From Diploptera punctata (taxonomy: Eukaryota > Arthropoda > Insecta > Blattodea > Blaberidae), in NCBI GenBank assembly GCA_030220185.1, contig JASPKZ010004199.1, positions 2,464,001 through 2,528,000 of the forward strand: a DNA stretch of 64,000 nucleotides. Reading direction: 5' to 3'. A model generated the notes under the pieces. That model was not told the origin of the DNA and ran no database searches. It worked only from the letters and a program-made list of their open reading frames with translations. Positions within the stretch are counted from its first letter, which is position 1. Each line of letters opens with the position of its first letter. Positions 40,331-53,300 of the stretch are shown here, in pieces. Made by a program: the position numbers and the translations under genes.

Positions 40331-40965
40331 TTCTTCTTCTTCTTCCTTCCAAGTATTAGGCCAAGGCCTGTTATGATCCTATAGAAAATTTTCCTTCCAG
40401 CGTTTCATAGGACGGCCCAGTGATCTTCGTCCTCTTGGTATATAATTATAAACAGCTTTGGGGATCCGATTTAAACTCATTCTTTCAAGATGGTGTTTCC
40501 AATTTAGTTGGTACTGTTTATTTTTTATTATTTCACTCACCTCATACTTCATAATTCATAGCAGACCCTGGGTTTCTTCACGTAATTTGTGACAAATTAC
40601 GCGAAGAAACCCAGGGTCTGCTATGAATTATGAAGTATGAGGTGAGTGAAATAATAAAAAATAAACAATATTAAAGAACCTCATAGTGTTATTTCCTATC
40701 TACATAACTTAATTAGTTGGTACTGTTTAATATATTCCAAAATTGGCGTATAGTCTTCAATTCTTTTAAGATATCGGTGTTCCTTTCCAATCCGATCTGG
40801 TGTAACCCGCTGTTCTGCACATGAATCTCATTTCGCAAGCCGTTATTCTGCTTTCATGTTTTCTTTTTAGTGTCCATGCTTCACTACCATAGATCAACAC
40901 TGGTCTAGCCAAAGTGTTATATAAACGTAATTTTGTACAAGGGATGGTTTCATAACTTGATTTTT
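40322..40965 (-). pseudogene. LINE 3' end, split by a foldback
   Basis: Minus strand matches the C-terminus of 47762-49155 (ASTYGSEAWTLKR-type, LERMSLNRIPKAVYNYIPRG, REDHWAVL.) and ends in the same GGAAGGAAGAAGAAGAA tail. Interrupted at 40521-40712. Confidence 0.75.
40521..40712 (+). mobile_element. PLE-terminus foldback insertion, 192 bp
   Basis: 17 bp duplication TTAGTTGGTACTGTTTA (40504-40520, 40713-40729) within LINE sequence, which proves both ends. Arms of about 85 bp (40521-40597, 40600-40662), then AGAACCTCATAGTGTTATTT. In the loop side GAAACCCAGGGUC|UGC could be GAAA plus stem III plus cleavage site, but no CUGANGA remains. Confidence 0.85.
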
Positions 40966-41449
40966 CTCTTTAGATGTATCAAGTATTGATGGCAAACCCG
41001 AGACATTAATTTTAATATTACATATTAATTACTAGTGAAAAATAAATATTGAATTAAATCCTGAATAACATATAAGGTGAAGCAGTGGGGAAACAAATAT
41101 GGATTCCTTTGATGTAGAGGAGAAAAAAAAGTTTTATCAACATGGGTCCAGAAATACTTAATTTTTGCATTAAGTTTTGAGTAATACAGCATTAATATTG
41201 ACAGATCTTTTGAGGCTAGTTATTCTCTAGAAAACAGTTAAAATCCACGACCAGTTAGCTCGCCCTGTCATAGCTTCACTGTTAACTTTTTGTTATTCAT
41301 ATTTAGAATTTTTGTCTGCCCTTTACAGTTACTTTGGAGACGCCAAGATTTACTATATTTCACCCTGACCAGCAATCCCTTACTTGAGCATTGCCTATCT
41401 CCCACAACTTGGATGTAGACTTATTAATGATTCAGTAGGAGTACAAAAA
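40966..41449. other. intronic sequence, no gene seen
   Basis: AT-rich with no recognisable motif. Confidence 0.5.
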
Positions 41450-41702
41450 ATGATAGAATTAATATGGAAAAGAGATTAATTTAGTTCAGACATTTAAAAA
41501 GGGTGGAGGAGGGGAAAGAAAGCTATGGAGATGCAAATAAAAGTAATAGAAACTAAAAAACACCCAGGACCAAATGGCTGGATCAAGTTAAAATGGGTTT
41601 AGAAAATAAAGGTTATAATAGGGAACAAATCCTAACAGAGCATATGTGGCTGGATAGAATGCTGTGGAAGAGGCCATATTCTGAGACTAGCCATTCTTAA
41701 GT
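41450..41702 (+). pseudogene. LINE C-terminal fragment
   Basis: TPRTKWLDQVKMGLENKGYN, REQILTEHMWLDRMLWKRP: end of an RTE-like LINE product. Nothing upstream. Confidence 0.65.
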
Positions 41703-41904
41703 GTAAACTTAAGTGTAATGATAGTAATATTGATGTTTACTCTCTACTATCATGGAAAATAGTAAATATCTTTTAAGAAGCTAATACAAACATAAACAAT
41801 AAATAAAATACAGGAATATATTGGAAAATAGTTGTATTAGTGAGTAAAGTTTAGAATTGGACTGGTGATATTATTAAGACTAGCACACTGTTATATTAAT
41901 GGTA

Positions 41905-42000
41905 AAGAGAAAAATGTATGCCTGCACCAGGAATCAAACTCCAGACCTTCAGCTGTACATCTTAATGATCTCACCAATTGAGTTATCTAGATATTCTTTT
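41905..42000 (-). repeat. tRNA-like unit, E1 type, partial
   Basis: Bordered by GGTAAAGAGAAAAATGTATG. Minus strand has box B GGAGTTTGATTCCTGG and a weak D arm. 42305-42335 is another box B plus acceptor fragment (GGGTTTGATTCCCGGTTCAG) on the plus strand. Confidence 0.5.
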
Positions 42001-42039
42001 CCATTTGAGTAGAAATTAATCTTTTTATATAAGTGAGTC

Positions 42040-42262
42040 GGAAATAACTCTTTATATCTCACCTCATAAAACTCCATGTTTCTTTCAGAACCAGTTTCTG
42101 AAGCATCGCTTCTATCTTCTTCCAAGAGTTTTGGCTGTGGATAGAAGTGTTGGCTTCAGAAACTGTTCCTGTGAGAATCATGAGGTGAGATGTAAAACAT
42201 TATTTCCGATTTATTTATATAAATTGTAAATTACCTCATAGTGTTACTTCCCATCATAATTT
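42040..42262 (+). repeat. PLE-terminus foldback with decayed hammerhead
   Basis: Arms CTCACCTCATAAAACTCCAT / ATCATGAGGTGAG, inner stems GAAGC..GCTTC and GAAACTG. The tail ACCTCATAGTGTTACTTCC is present. The core box is altered (CUGUGGA or AAGAAGA) in either orientation. Confidence 0.65.
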
Positions 42263-42627
42263 TTATTAAAAATAAATTACTATCTTTAACTTCTCTATTA
42301 ATCCCTTCTGGGTTTGATTCCCGGTTCAGGCATGAATTCACTCATCCCTGGGAAAAATCAGATACTGTAAGTCCAAAATTGGCACAAACAAGATACCCAG
42401 TTTCCCAGTGAACTTTCTCCCTTTTAGACTTATCTAAAACAAAAATTGTCTATTATAGCTGATAGAATAAAGAATCATTTTATTTTGTTTTTACCACATG
42501 CAGTGGCATAAAGTGCAGTATCCATTAAGAAAATTAAAACAATTGGAAAAAAATGATGTAAACATTTCTCTTTACGATTAATTGTACTAGCTTAGCTGTG
42601 TTGAATAATATACTAATTTTGACACTA

Positions 42628-43511
42628 CAGTAAAAGCTCCTTATTTGCAGAGGATATGTTCTGCAAATATGCTGCGAATACAGAAACTGCGAATATGGAA
42701 TGATAATTTGTATGGGTATATAGGGGATACGTTTCAAGGTTACAGAATAAACTAAAAATTATCAAAATAAAATCAATTAATGAGAGATTTTTAACAATTT
42801 CTATTAATTATTACTGTCAGGTTTGGGCAAGGACTTAAAGACTTGGTTTTTTTTTTTGCTTTTTTTCCCCTGTTTTGCCGCTTTTAGAAGGTTTTTCAAT
42901 TAAGATTGATATTCAGCTGTGAATTCTGCGATAGAATTCCATGTTTTGTTTTCGGATTTCTTGATTCATTAACATTGAAACAGCGCTATATAGACGCAAA
43001 CGACTCGCCAACGCGTATGAATGGTAAAGAATTTCTATTTTTATTTTAAGCGGCAACACGATTTTTTTTTCTCTTCGGTACTAATTTTTCGTTCCTTTTA
43101 CTCGACATTATAAACTCGGAACGAAGCACAAAGGACACGTGTTATTCAATCAAAATTATTGCAACGAATGACAAGTTGAAACAATAATATACCGAAAGTG
43201 GCGATGGAGACATTTATCAAAGTACATATCGGCACGTGAAATATGACAACAGCTTTTAACAATGAACTTTAGGGTTAGTGACAATAAGGTTTGTTTTGTT
43301 TTGTTTTGATATTTATTTGCCTATTTGGTTTGTAAAAGCCGCCTATGGCACCAGCCTTGGCAGATGCTTGAAGAAGAAAAAACTGATGATGGTTAATAAA
43401 GGACACTAATCCTTCTAATATACCGACTGGATCCACGAATAAAGAAATTTTTAGCCATGAATACAGGAACTGTGTAACAATTTTTAACCTGCGAGTCAGG
43501 AGCTTTTACTG
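42628..43511 (-). mobile_element. pogo/Tigger-like transposon (copy 2)
   Basis: TIRs CAGTAAAAGCTCCTTATTTG and complement of CAGGAGCTTTTACTG with TA at both sides (42626-42627, 43512-43513). The interior is the reverse complement of parts of 24928-27355 (CENP-B-type HTH remnants on the minus strand near 42900-43050). 884 bp, internally deleted. Confidence 0.8.
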
Positions 43512-43624
43512 TACTATATTGTTTTTAATGTGATGCATGCAACACCATCACTATATGTCCATCCTAATCTGAGCTAGTTGACTAATGACCATTAACAATG
43601 CAAATGAATAAACATTATTCCCAT

Positions 43625-43887
43625 GCAATGAATGAATGAGTCACTTCTTATCTAACCTCATAGTTTGTTTTCTTAAACACAGGAACTGCAGTTTTCAAGA
43701 GGACATCCCTCTCATTTTCAACGGATATTATTTAGTCATAATATTGGTTGAAAATGAGAAGGATATCCTCTTGAAAATTGCAGTTCCCATTTTTTACAAA
43801 ACATAAACTATGAGATAAGATAAGAAGTGACTCATTCATTCATTGAATTAAGAACCTCATAATGTTGTTTCCCATATTTAACTATGA
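43625..43887 (+). mobile_element. PLE-terminus foldback insertion, 263 bp
   Basis: 11 bp duplication ATTATTCCCAT (43614-43624, 43888-43898). Arms of about 95 bp, loop about 24 bp, tail AGAACCTCATAATGTTGTTT. Minus-strand left arm: GAGAGGGAUGUCCUCUU as stem II, GAAA, palindromic AACUGCAGUU and UC|CU site, with AUGA as the only remnant of the CUGAUGA box. Confidence 0.8.
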
Positions 43888-43898
43888 ATTATTCCCAT

Positions 43899-45486
43899 TC
43901 TGAGAAGTTTTGCTAGTATTTTTGTTACACTCTATATTTTGAAAGTTAATACTGTTGAATGTTGATAATATAAAGATTTTATCATTATCAAGCATGTTTT
44001 CTGAAAGATTAGCTAAAGTCTTAAATTAATTTACGTTTAAAATGGGAGATATTCATCTTGGGATTGTGAGTAGAAACTTTCTAAATATGTAAATTGTCAT
44101 TGTGATGCTGACTCATTCTGGAGTTACGTAACAAGTGCAATTTACTGTTACAACTTGTTTTTGTCTTATGGATTTCTCTTTACAGTTCACTTGTTACAAC
44201 TGGTTTTTTTTATGAATGTTTACAGTTCATTACCTTTGAATGGAATTTATTTAACATAAAATTGATAGGAATTCATATTATAAAGTATTTATCATAAATA
44301 ATGCCATGAGTGATTTACAATTTATTTAGAGAATTCGGAAATCAAGAGTGGCATTTGTTAGGACTATTTGACAAATAAAATTAAGCTGTTTACTCACAAA
44401 TCATTATTTAACTATAGTTATTTTTAAATATTTATATATTTAATGTAAACGGCGATGTTTGAAAAGAAATGAGAAATGTTTATTATGTTTTATTTGTTCA
44501 TCACTGCAACCAGATATTATTTATTGCCAAAGGATCACAATATTGTAAGAATGCACCCTAGTGGAGGAAAAATGAAACCCATTTGTTTATAACTAACATT
44601 ATAGGTTACTAATTAATTTCTGATGTCCTATGATGTAAATATGTCAATTATATTTTTTCTGGAACGTAAATACATGGGAAATAATACATTTAAGTGGTTT
44701 CTTTCTCTTTTTTTGTGGTATAATCAATTGCTACAAATGTTTTTCTATTATATCCCACAAGCAGTATCTGGTTATGTTCGTGCACTAGGCCTATATATAC
44801 AATCTGGGAGTTACATGCATTCCATGATTCTTACATCTTAATATATAAATTGCTATATTCAAAGTATTTCTTAGAGAGTCCAGTCACTGCAAAATAATGC
44901 TATGACTGTTCAGAATATTAAAATGGAAGAGCTTTCTTTAATATTATACACTTAATTGATAAATATCGGGTGAAATATAAATGTGATTGGTGGTGAAACA
45001 GAATTCATTGAAATGTGATTGGTCATTGACTCCCATTTGGGGCATGAGTTAAATAGTCAAAATAAATTGAATTGGTTCCTTGTACTTCACCTCATATGAG
45101 ATGATGTGTAAGGAACTGATTCATTGTATTAAATTATATCTGTATTGAAATAATTAAAGCAGAACTAAATACATTTTTATTAAGCACTGAGCATGCTATA
45201 GGAGCATAGTATTTTATGAAGTTGTACACCATTGAAAAGGTCCATTTAGCAATGAAGGTAAAATATGACATGAAAAGAAAAATAAACACCTTAACTGGGA
45301 TTTGAATCCGAGACCTCTAACTTTATATATTACAACTAGTCCTCTCAAGCATTCTAGCACATACATCCATTTTTCTTCCGTATATAAATTCTCTATTATG
45401 AGAGGCAGCAAGACATTTGTCACAACTAAACACATTTTTATTGCCAACTGAGCATGCTCTAGGAGTTTGATTTTTATAAATCTGTA
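43899..45486. other. GLOD4 intron 4, no gene seen
   Basis: AT-rich. 45070-45110 has a CACCTCATATGAG mini-hairpin reminiscent of PLE termini. 45289-45360 is a tRNA-like relic (minus, box B complement GGGATTTGAATCC). Small open frames have no domains. Confidence 0.45.
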
Positions 45487-46283
45487 CCATATTTATGCGT
45501 GTATAGGCCGTGTGCATGTATAAGCTGCATCCAAGTTTTGCGATAATAAATTGAGGAAAAAATATTTCTTATATTTTCGCTAAGAAACAGTGCAAAGTAC
45601 AGAAATAGGCCTAAGCAATTTTTAAATCTGGCAATGTTGTAAATTCAAAAGGTTTTTTTGCTGGCTACGTAACGGTACTTTCGGGCTGTGGCTGAGTCAT
45701 TAATACAAGGGACAATCAGTTGGTAAGTACGGTATTCATTGTCATTCCTCTATGTGTAAACATGGGTTGGTGCAGAGCAAGTTATACCTCCAAATTCAAG
45801 CTACAAGTGGTGCATTTTGCAGCAGTACATGGAACTAGGACAGCAGGAAGAAAGTTTGATGTGAACAAAAAAAAAAAGTGTGATGGTGGCTCCAAACAAA
45901 ACATGCACTTGAAAACACATCACAACATTGAACATCTTTCCACGGAAAGAAAGTGAAATATCCACAGTTAGAAAGAGTTCTCCTGGATTATGTACGGAAA
46001 ACAAGGGCAGATGGATTTTCTGTATCCATAGAAATTATACAATTCGAATGCCTTAATATAGCCAAAAATATGGAAATCCCATGGAATGAATTTAAGCCAA
46101 GTTATGGCTGAGCAAGGTGATTTATTACATGTCATGACCTTGTAATTTGGCGGTGTACATCAATAGTGCAGAAACTTCCCGATATGTACCAGTTATCTAG
46201 TTATTTCATGTATAAGCCGCACTCTAATTTTGAAACTTAATTTTAGATAAAAAAAAGTGTGGCCTATACAGGCATAAATACGG
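45487..46283 (+). mobile_element. pogo/Tigger-like transposon, internally deleted (copy 2)
   Basis: TIRs CCATATTTATGCGTGTATAG and complement of CCGTATTTATGCCTGTATAG, TA at 45485-45486 and 46284-46285. Encodes the same CENP-B-type N-terminal region as 11884-12663 (SKFKLQVVHFAAVHGTRTAG) with frameshifts. Both copies share the deletion of the catalytic domain. Confidence 0.85.
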
Positions 46284-46622
46284 TATACCATTGAAAAAGC
46301 CTAAATATGTCAAATCTCCAAACGTGACTTTAGTTTCCAAAAATATTTTGACACATTATTTTGTTGTACTTTTTTATTTATAACTAACTCTATGGCTTAT
46401 AGAACCCGCAAGTTCAAAGATGCATTCACTAAGCCCTCTGCTGGTCCTATTTGTAACCAGTTTAATCCAGTTCAGTTCATATCTCCAATTTCCTAAAAAT
46501 CCATGCCTAGGCCTTCCTAATGGTCCTCTCCCCATGAGTTTTTCACCTTTTTATTAAAAGATTAGTTTTCTAATCCAGTTTTTTTTTTTCTCTCATCCTG
46601 GATAAAATTTTTGTTATTTCAG
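46284..46622. other. end of GLOD4 intron 4
   Basis: No feature apart from the pyrimidine tract and acceptor (TTTGTTATTTCAG) of exon 5. Confidence 0.6.
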
Positions 46623-46798
46623 GTACAAAAGTGGAACATGCCCAGGCATATGGACGCATTGCATTTTCATGCCCATATGACCAACAACCAAAAATCGATG
46701 AGAAAATAAAAGCCAGCAACCATAAAATACTAACTCCTCTTATTTCATTGGACACTCCTGGTAAAGCTACAGTTCGTGTCATCATATTGTCTGATCCA
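46623..46798 (+). CDS. GLOD4: GLOD4 exon 5: VOC domain 2
   Basis: 176 bp, phase 1 in and phase 0 out (GATCCA|GTAAGT). [40 protein letters not shown] and LSDP align with human [36 protein letters not shown] and LADP. Residues 188-246. The family next has DGHEICFVGDE, which should start the following exon; no such sequence was found up to 64000, so about 50 C-terminal residues are missing here. Confidence 0.95.
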
Positions 46799-46929
46799 GT
46801 AAGTAACATATTTATATATGTGAATCTGTCAAATGCCAGCCCATTATGCCACAGGATCTGCGCTCAAAAGATAGATGACATTTATCTGGTCTATTTTAAT
46901 TTTATACATGCTGTGGTAAAAAAAAAAGG

Positions 46930-47195
46930 TAAAGTGATCCCACCACAGGCCACAGGAGACCTTTGGGGTAGTAGGAAGTTAAGGCTTCCACTTTTTCTAG
47001 ACAGTCGGCACTTGATGTCAGTCCTGCATGACAGCCACATTTACCCCCAGAACAAGCATCTGGTGCTCATTTTTGTTAGAGGCTGAGTCAACCCCAGGGT
47101 CATGTTTAGGTCAGTTTAAAACTCCTGACCCTACTGGGACTCTAACCCTCGACCTTCTGGTTTATAGTGTATTGCCTTAACCAACTACGCTGTGG
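46930..47195 (-). mobile_element. tRNA-headed SINE, family C
   Basis: Minus strand: box A-like GTAGTTGGTTAAGGC near 47190, box B GGGTTAGAGTCCC near 47130, then a body ending GTGGGATCACTTTACC. GCTGTGGTAAA occurs on both sides and may be the duplication. About 130 bp downstream of GLOD4 exon 5. Confidence 0.7.
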
Positions 47196-47439
47196 TAAAC
47201 TATGTTGTATAGGTGAGTGTAGAATAAGTGTTTTACATGAGAGATTATGAAGAAGAGAAGAGAGAAGATGAAACCTGATGCTGTCTACTCCTTTTAAAAA
47301 TCACCAAAGGGATAATTAGGGTTAATGTCTCCCATTCAATAAATTGCTATCAACAATACCAATATATCTTCTGGAGGAATTTAATTCAATCATCTAGTTC
47401 ACAATCTACGAGTTCCCGGAATACACCAATAAAAAAATT
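47196..47439. other. GLOD4 intron 5, no gene seen
   Basis: Nothing recognisable. Confidence 0.5.
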
Positions 47440-47761
47440 ACACCATATCTGGATCTTATTCATCGTCATTTTCGAAGTAGTCCCCTTGGGAGTGTACACA
47501 CCACTCCCAGTAGTTTTTTTTTCATGCACTGAAAGCTCTCTGGAATTTTATCTTCATGAGTTCTTTTAATATTACGATTCCACTTGAATGTCCTCAACCA
47601 TGTAAAATCTTTGACCCCCTTTAAGTTTATTTTCATTCTGGAGAATAAGAAAAAGTCACATTGTGCCAGGTTGTGTGAACATTGTGGATGAGGAACAACT
47701 GTCTTTTTTTTTTCTTTTTTTTTGCCAGAGACTCATGAATGATGGACACACAGTGTAGCAT

Positions 47762-49155
47762 CGGAGAAGACCACATTAATCAAGAATTATTTAAATTTTC
47801 AACTAAAAATTTTTAGACAGATTTCTTATTCTCCTTAATATGATATGGGAAGAACAAGAACCACCACAAAGCTGGAACAAATCCATTGTAATACCAATCT
47901 TCAAAAAAGGAAGTCGCCAAATCAAAGATAACTATCGTGGAATTAGCTTCTTGAACTCTGGATATAAAATTTATGCTAATATAGTTAAGAATAAATTGAG
48001 AAAAATTTATGAAAATATAATTGGAGAAGAGCAGAATGGATTCAGAAAGGGTAGATCTTGTACAGATGGATTCTTCACTCTAAAACTACTATTAGAAAAG
48101 CACAAGGAATTCAATATAGAAACTCATATCGCCTTCGTTGACTTCATAAAGGCTTTTGACAAAGTAGACAGAAATATATTACTACAAATTTTAGCTGATG
48201 ATAACGTTCCACAACAATATATTACTAATATCTTCAACATCTATAAAGATAATGAAATCTCTGTTAAACAAGATGGCAAATTATCTTCTTGGGAAAAGAT
48301 CAACACTGGAGTAAGACAGGGATGTGGACTTTCACCAGTGCTTTTCATTATATATATGAATAAATTAATAAACGAATGGAAGAAAACACAACAAGGGTAT
48401 ATACCCATCAATAGGAACCTCAAACTCGATGCTATTCTTTTTGCAGACGGTTTAGCTCTTCTGGCACTTTCCGAAAATGATTTGCAACGATCAATTTATA
48501 ATTTGCAAAATATAGGTGCCAAATTTAATATGGAAATATCAATTAACAAAACTAAAATTATGGCATTTCATGGGAAGGACCCCATACAAAGTAAAATCTG
48601 TCTCCAGAATAAAATTTTAGAGAGATCTAATCAATTTAAATACCTTGGATATTATCTCTCTATCTGGGATGAAAAAGATATCCCTGAAAAAATTACTAGT
48701 TATAATAAAAGTTTAGGAATTATTAATCAAGTTATGAAACCATCCCTTGTACAAAAAAACACCAGATTACGTTTATATAACACTTTGGCTAGACCAGTGT
48801 CGACCTATGGTAGTGAAGCATGGACACTAAAAAGACAACATGAAAGCAGAATAACAGCTTGTGAAATGAGATTCATGTGCAGAACAGCGGGTTACACCAG
48901 ATGGGATCGGAAAAGGAACACCGATATCTTAAAAGAATTGAAGACTACGCCAATTTTGGAATATATTAAACAGTACCAACTAAATTGGAAACACCATCTT
49001 GAAAGAATGAGTTCAAATCGGATCCCCAAAGCTGTTTATAATTATATACCAAGAGGACGAAGATCACTGGACCGTCCTATGAAATGCTGGAGGGAAAATT
49101 TTCTATAGGATCGTAACAGGCCTTGGCCTAATACTTGGAAGGAAGAAGAAGAAAG
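47762..49155 (+). mobile_element. 5'-truncated LINE with one long open frame
   Basis: 12 bp duplication ACAGTGTAGCAT (47750-47761, 49156-49167). An open frame of 422 codons (47840-49108) covers most RT motifs: SWNKSIVIPIFKKGS, DNYRGISFLN, EEQNGFRKGRSC, AFVDFIKAFDKV, GVRQGCGLSPVLFIIYMN, ILFADGLALLA and the C-terminus. The catalytic FADD reads FADG, so the polymerase would be dead although the frame is open. No endonuclease, as it is 5' truncated. 3' tail GGAAGGAAGAAGAAG. Confidence 0.88.
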
Positions 49156-49351
49156 ACAGTGTAGCATTACATTGGCATGTTGAAGGAATTAATCACCCAT
49201 GCGCCACTTTTCTGGACTTTTCTTCTCATATTCTCAGAATATCATTGAAGGACTGAGCAGGAGGGATGAACTCATGGATAATTCTTTCAATGTCGAAGAA
49301 GCAAATAAGCATGGACTTCACATTGCTCTTCACTTGCCAGTGGGATGATGG

Positions 49352-49909
49352 TGTTGACGCCTCAGGTTGGCTGCCTTGAGTGGTTGGCGGGAGTTGTCAA
49401 TGTTGGCCAACCTGAGTCCTATCGTGGTTTGAACCGCGTGGCGTACGCACCCTCCCTTGTGCTTGTGGAGCTCCTAGCGAGCGGTCGTGTGTGTGTGTGT
49501 CTCGTAGATGGCGGACGTGTTTAGTGGTGCGCCTCTGCACATAGTGTTTAAGCATCTACACGAGCACATAAATAACTGTGAGTGATAAATTAAGGCTGAA
49601 ATCAATAGCCACACATTATAAGCATTATTAAGTGAATTAGAAGAGGGACGCTCTGTGTAAGTACTTTGTGAGAGAACTGAAAGCGACGAGAGCACGTGGT
49701 AAACTTACTGTACAAGACGTGAGCACGTGTAAATTACTTGTTTAAATATAGTCTTATCTTCATATGTTTAATTATTTGTGTCACAGCATTTCCTAAAATA
49801 CAGTCCACTTTCCAGAGAGAAGAACTTTATCGCTATTTACAGGTTAGAAATAAAGCTCAGTGAACAATTACCTGTATGTGTAGTAGGTATTTATTATTAT
49901 TCTGCTACA
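49352..49909 (+). repeat. 5' LTR of BEL/Pao element
   Basis: TGTTGACGCC ... TTCTGCTACA, 558 bp, with a short TG microsatellite at 49488-49501. It differs from the 3' LTR at roughly seven positions (about 1-1.5% by eye), implying a relatively recent insertion. The sequence TTTTGGTCCTCCGGGCC just after it may be the primer-binding site; I cannot name the tRNA. Confidence 0.92.
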
Positions 49910-50376
49910 TATTTTTGGTCCTCCGGGCCGGATATTAACAGTCGCCTTGTGAAAAATCGTGATATTGTGACACAAAAAGTATTACTTACGTGAAGAACTA
50001 TATTAAACAAAGAAACAGTGAAAGCGTTACCACGTGGTGTTTCGGTTATCAACTAGTGGACCGCGACCCCCTCGCAGATCTTCGAGTGAGCTATCCTTTG
50101 ATATCAACGGTACTGTGACCTTCTAGCAGCGTGGTGTCCCATTCTAGAGTACCACAGATGTCTGGTCTATTGGAAATCCTAGTAGAGACCTAAAGATAAG
50201 TACTACTGCATGCTTGTATCTCCTATCTTAGAGCTGATATCCTACCTCATTCAGTATTGAGTCGAGCTGACATGATATTTCAAATTTCCATATTATTTCT
50301 GTGATTTATATATATATTTTAATTATTTTATAAAATATTTTGTGTTATAGTGTTCGGTAATTTGTTATTTATCAAA

Positions 50377-53300
50377 ATGTCATTTGAAAGTGAGGCAAAG
50401 GCTATCCAAAAGCGAGGCATTCTTAAAAGAAGCCTTACTAATTTGGAAAATTATATCAATAGTGAAACCATTTCCCTAAACACCCTAGTAGCTAGACAAA
50501 GTAAGCTAGGAGATATTTGGGAACAGTTTGAGGCAGTTAGGAATTTCTTAGAGCTTGAAGTAGATTCAAAGCCAGGTCAGGATCATGCAAGGGATCATGA
50601 GGATTTTGAAAATGAATATTATGAGTTGTGTGGCAAGGTGCAGGATTTAATAGAACGTCTTCAAAAACCTACAGATAGTCATGGTTTTGATGAGTCACGT
50701 GCATCCAGTAGATCGAGTTGTAGTTTTAAGTTACCGGCTATTCAGATTCCCCATTTCCAAGGAGAATTGACTGAATACCTCTCGTTTAAGAATACCTTTG
50801 AGTCCCTGGTGATTAACAATACCAACTTAGATAATGTTCAAAGGCTTCATTATTTATTATCGTCACTTGAAGGCGAACCTAGGCAATTACTCAGTAATTT
50901 AGCGATAACTGAAGGCAATTTTGGTACCGCCTGGAAGTTAATTCAGCAAAGGTACGACAACAGACGCATGATATTGTCTCAGCATGTTAAGTGCTTACTC
51001 AGCTTACCTTCTTGTAGTACAGGTACTGCTGCAGAGTATAGGAAAGTACTTAACCAAGTAAAAGGCTATATTAATGCCATAGAGAATCTTCGGAGTGATG
51101 TTCTGTTATCAGATCTAATGTTGCAGGAAATTATATCGAGTAAAATGAAAGGTATTCATAGGTCAGAGTGGGAAGCTAAACACGGTGCTACGGATATCCC
51201 TAGCTTAGTCGAGTTTATGGAATTTTTGGAGAGAAAGGCTCAAACTTTGGAGCTCAGTGAATGTAAAAACATTGTAGTGAATGAGAAACTAGATGTAAAG
51301 CCTAAAGTCAAATCTTTCCATATTGCTAATGACAGCAAATCGAGATATTGCCATAATTGCAAATCAAATAAACATAATTTAACAGATTGTGAGGAATTCA
51401 ACCAATTAACTGTAGACGATAGAGTACATTTAGTTGGTCAGATTAGATTATGTTATAATTGCTTTTCAAAGGGGCATACAGCGAGATTTTGTAAAGAGAA
51501 ACCTTGTTCCAAATGTCAACGCAAACACAATACTTTAATACATTTTGAAAGAAAGCCTAATGTTGAGCATCCAGCTATTGTGTCTCCCACCGCTATGAAG
51601 ATAACCTCCGGGCTAGGCTCAAACGTACTTCTTAGCACGGCCTGTGTTAATGTGAAAGATAAAGTAGGGCGGTTAGTTAAGGTTAGAGCGTTACTGGACT
51701 CTGCCAGCCAGTTATCTTTTATGACTACAAATCTGTTGAGCAAGTTAGGTCTTGCAACCCAATCGTGCAAACTTCCTATTGTAGGTATTGGAGACTCAGA
51801 TGTCTCTCCAGTCAGTCTTACTTGTAAGGTGCAATTGTTGTCCAGAGTATCTAACTATAGGTTGAACTTGAATTGTGCTGTCGTAGAGAATATCACATCT
51901 CAATGTCCTGCCACCGAGATTGATCATTCAAACTGGAATATTCCATCTAACATTGTGTTGAGTGATCCAAACTTTAATAAACCTGCTACGATTGAACTTC
52001 TTCTCGGCGCAGACGTGTACCATGATATTGTTTGTTCTGAGACTTTGAGAAGGAAGGGATACCCCACGTTGATCAAAACAGAGCTTGGTTACATATTTTC
52101 AGGTGCCTTTCCTGAACTTTGTATTAAGAAAAGAGTAGATCATCGTTCGGTAAATTTTGTGAAACTCGATTCTCTGGATAAAAAACTGGAAAGGTTCTGG
52201 CAGCTAGACGAACTGCAAAACCCTGTTTTTAGTCCAGAAGAGAAAGCGTGTGAACAACATTTCGTTGAAAACATCCAAAGAGATGAATCTGGTCGTTTTA
52301 TTGTGAAGTTACCTATACGTCTTGATGTTCCTTCGGTCGCTGAATCTAAGCACACTATTAAGAGATTTAAGCACATTGAGCGTAAGCTTGATAAACATTC
52401 TCAATTAAAGGAACACTATGTCGGACTTATGAGAGAATACAGCGATCTGGGACACATGGAGCTTGCACCACCCTTAGAAGGAAACAAGAGTACTTTCTAC
52501 TTACCGCATCATTGCGTAATTAAAAAGTCTAGTACAACGACCAACAGTGAATCGCCAAGTAGAGTGGACTCAGAATTGAAGACACAAATTCGGGTACTGA
52601 TGTCTAAGGTACAAGCTCCTGAATTTGAGAAGTACTCTTCATTTCTCAAACTGAAACGCGTATATGGATATGTGCTGAGATTCATCCATAATACACGTAA
52701 TAGAGACAAATTATATTCCGGTTCCTTGTCTTCAATCGAATTGAAACAAACTGAACTAATGGTGGTGAATCGCATTCAAGCCGTTGAATACAAAAGGGAA
52801 ATCCACGATTTAACTTCCAAGAAACAAGTAGATTCTTCAAGTGACTTGAGATCACTTAACCCATTCCTGGATAAAAATGGACTTCTCAGAGTTGGTGGCC
52901 GTCTTGAGAATTCTCAGTTGACATTTGATGAGAAGCATCCAATCATATTACCAGCTAAAAATGTTGTGACTAAACTGTTAGTGAAGCATGAACATGAGAT
53001 GTTACTTCACTCCGGTGCTCAAGCAGTTCTGTGTTCACTGCGCACCCGTTATTGGATACCTCGTGGTAGAAATACTATTCGTGGGGTAATTAGGTCCTGC
53101 TACAAATGTTTCAGAGTTAAACCACCTCTAACTAGTCAGATGATGGGACAACTTCCTGAGTATAGAGTAGAGCAAAGTCTTCCTTTTGTTAAGGTAGGTT
53201 TGGACTACGGAGGTCCAATTGTAATAAAGGGAGACAACCCAAGATCTAGGGTGAAATTCAAGGCTTGCATAGCACTTTTTGTATGTTTAGTAACTAAGGC

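Noticed and set aside
42060..42190. Active hammerhead in the 42040-42262 foldback
   Set aside because: The core box reads CUGUGGA or AAGAAGA, breaking invariant residues.
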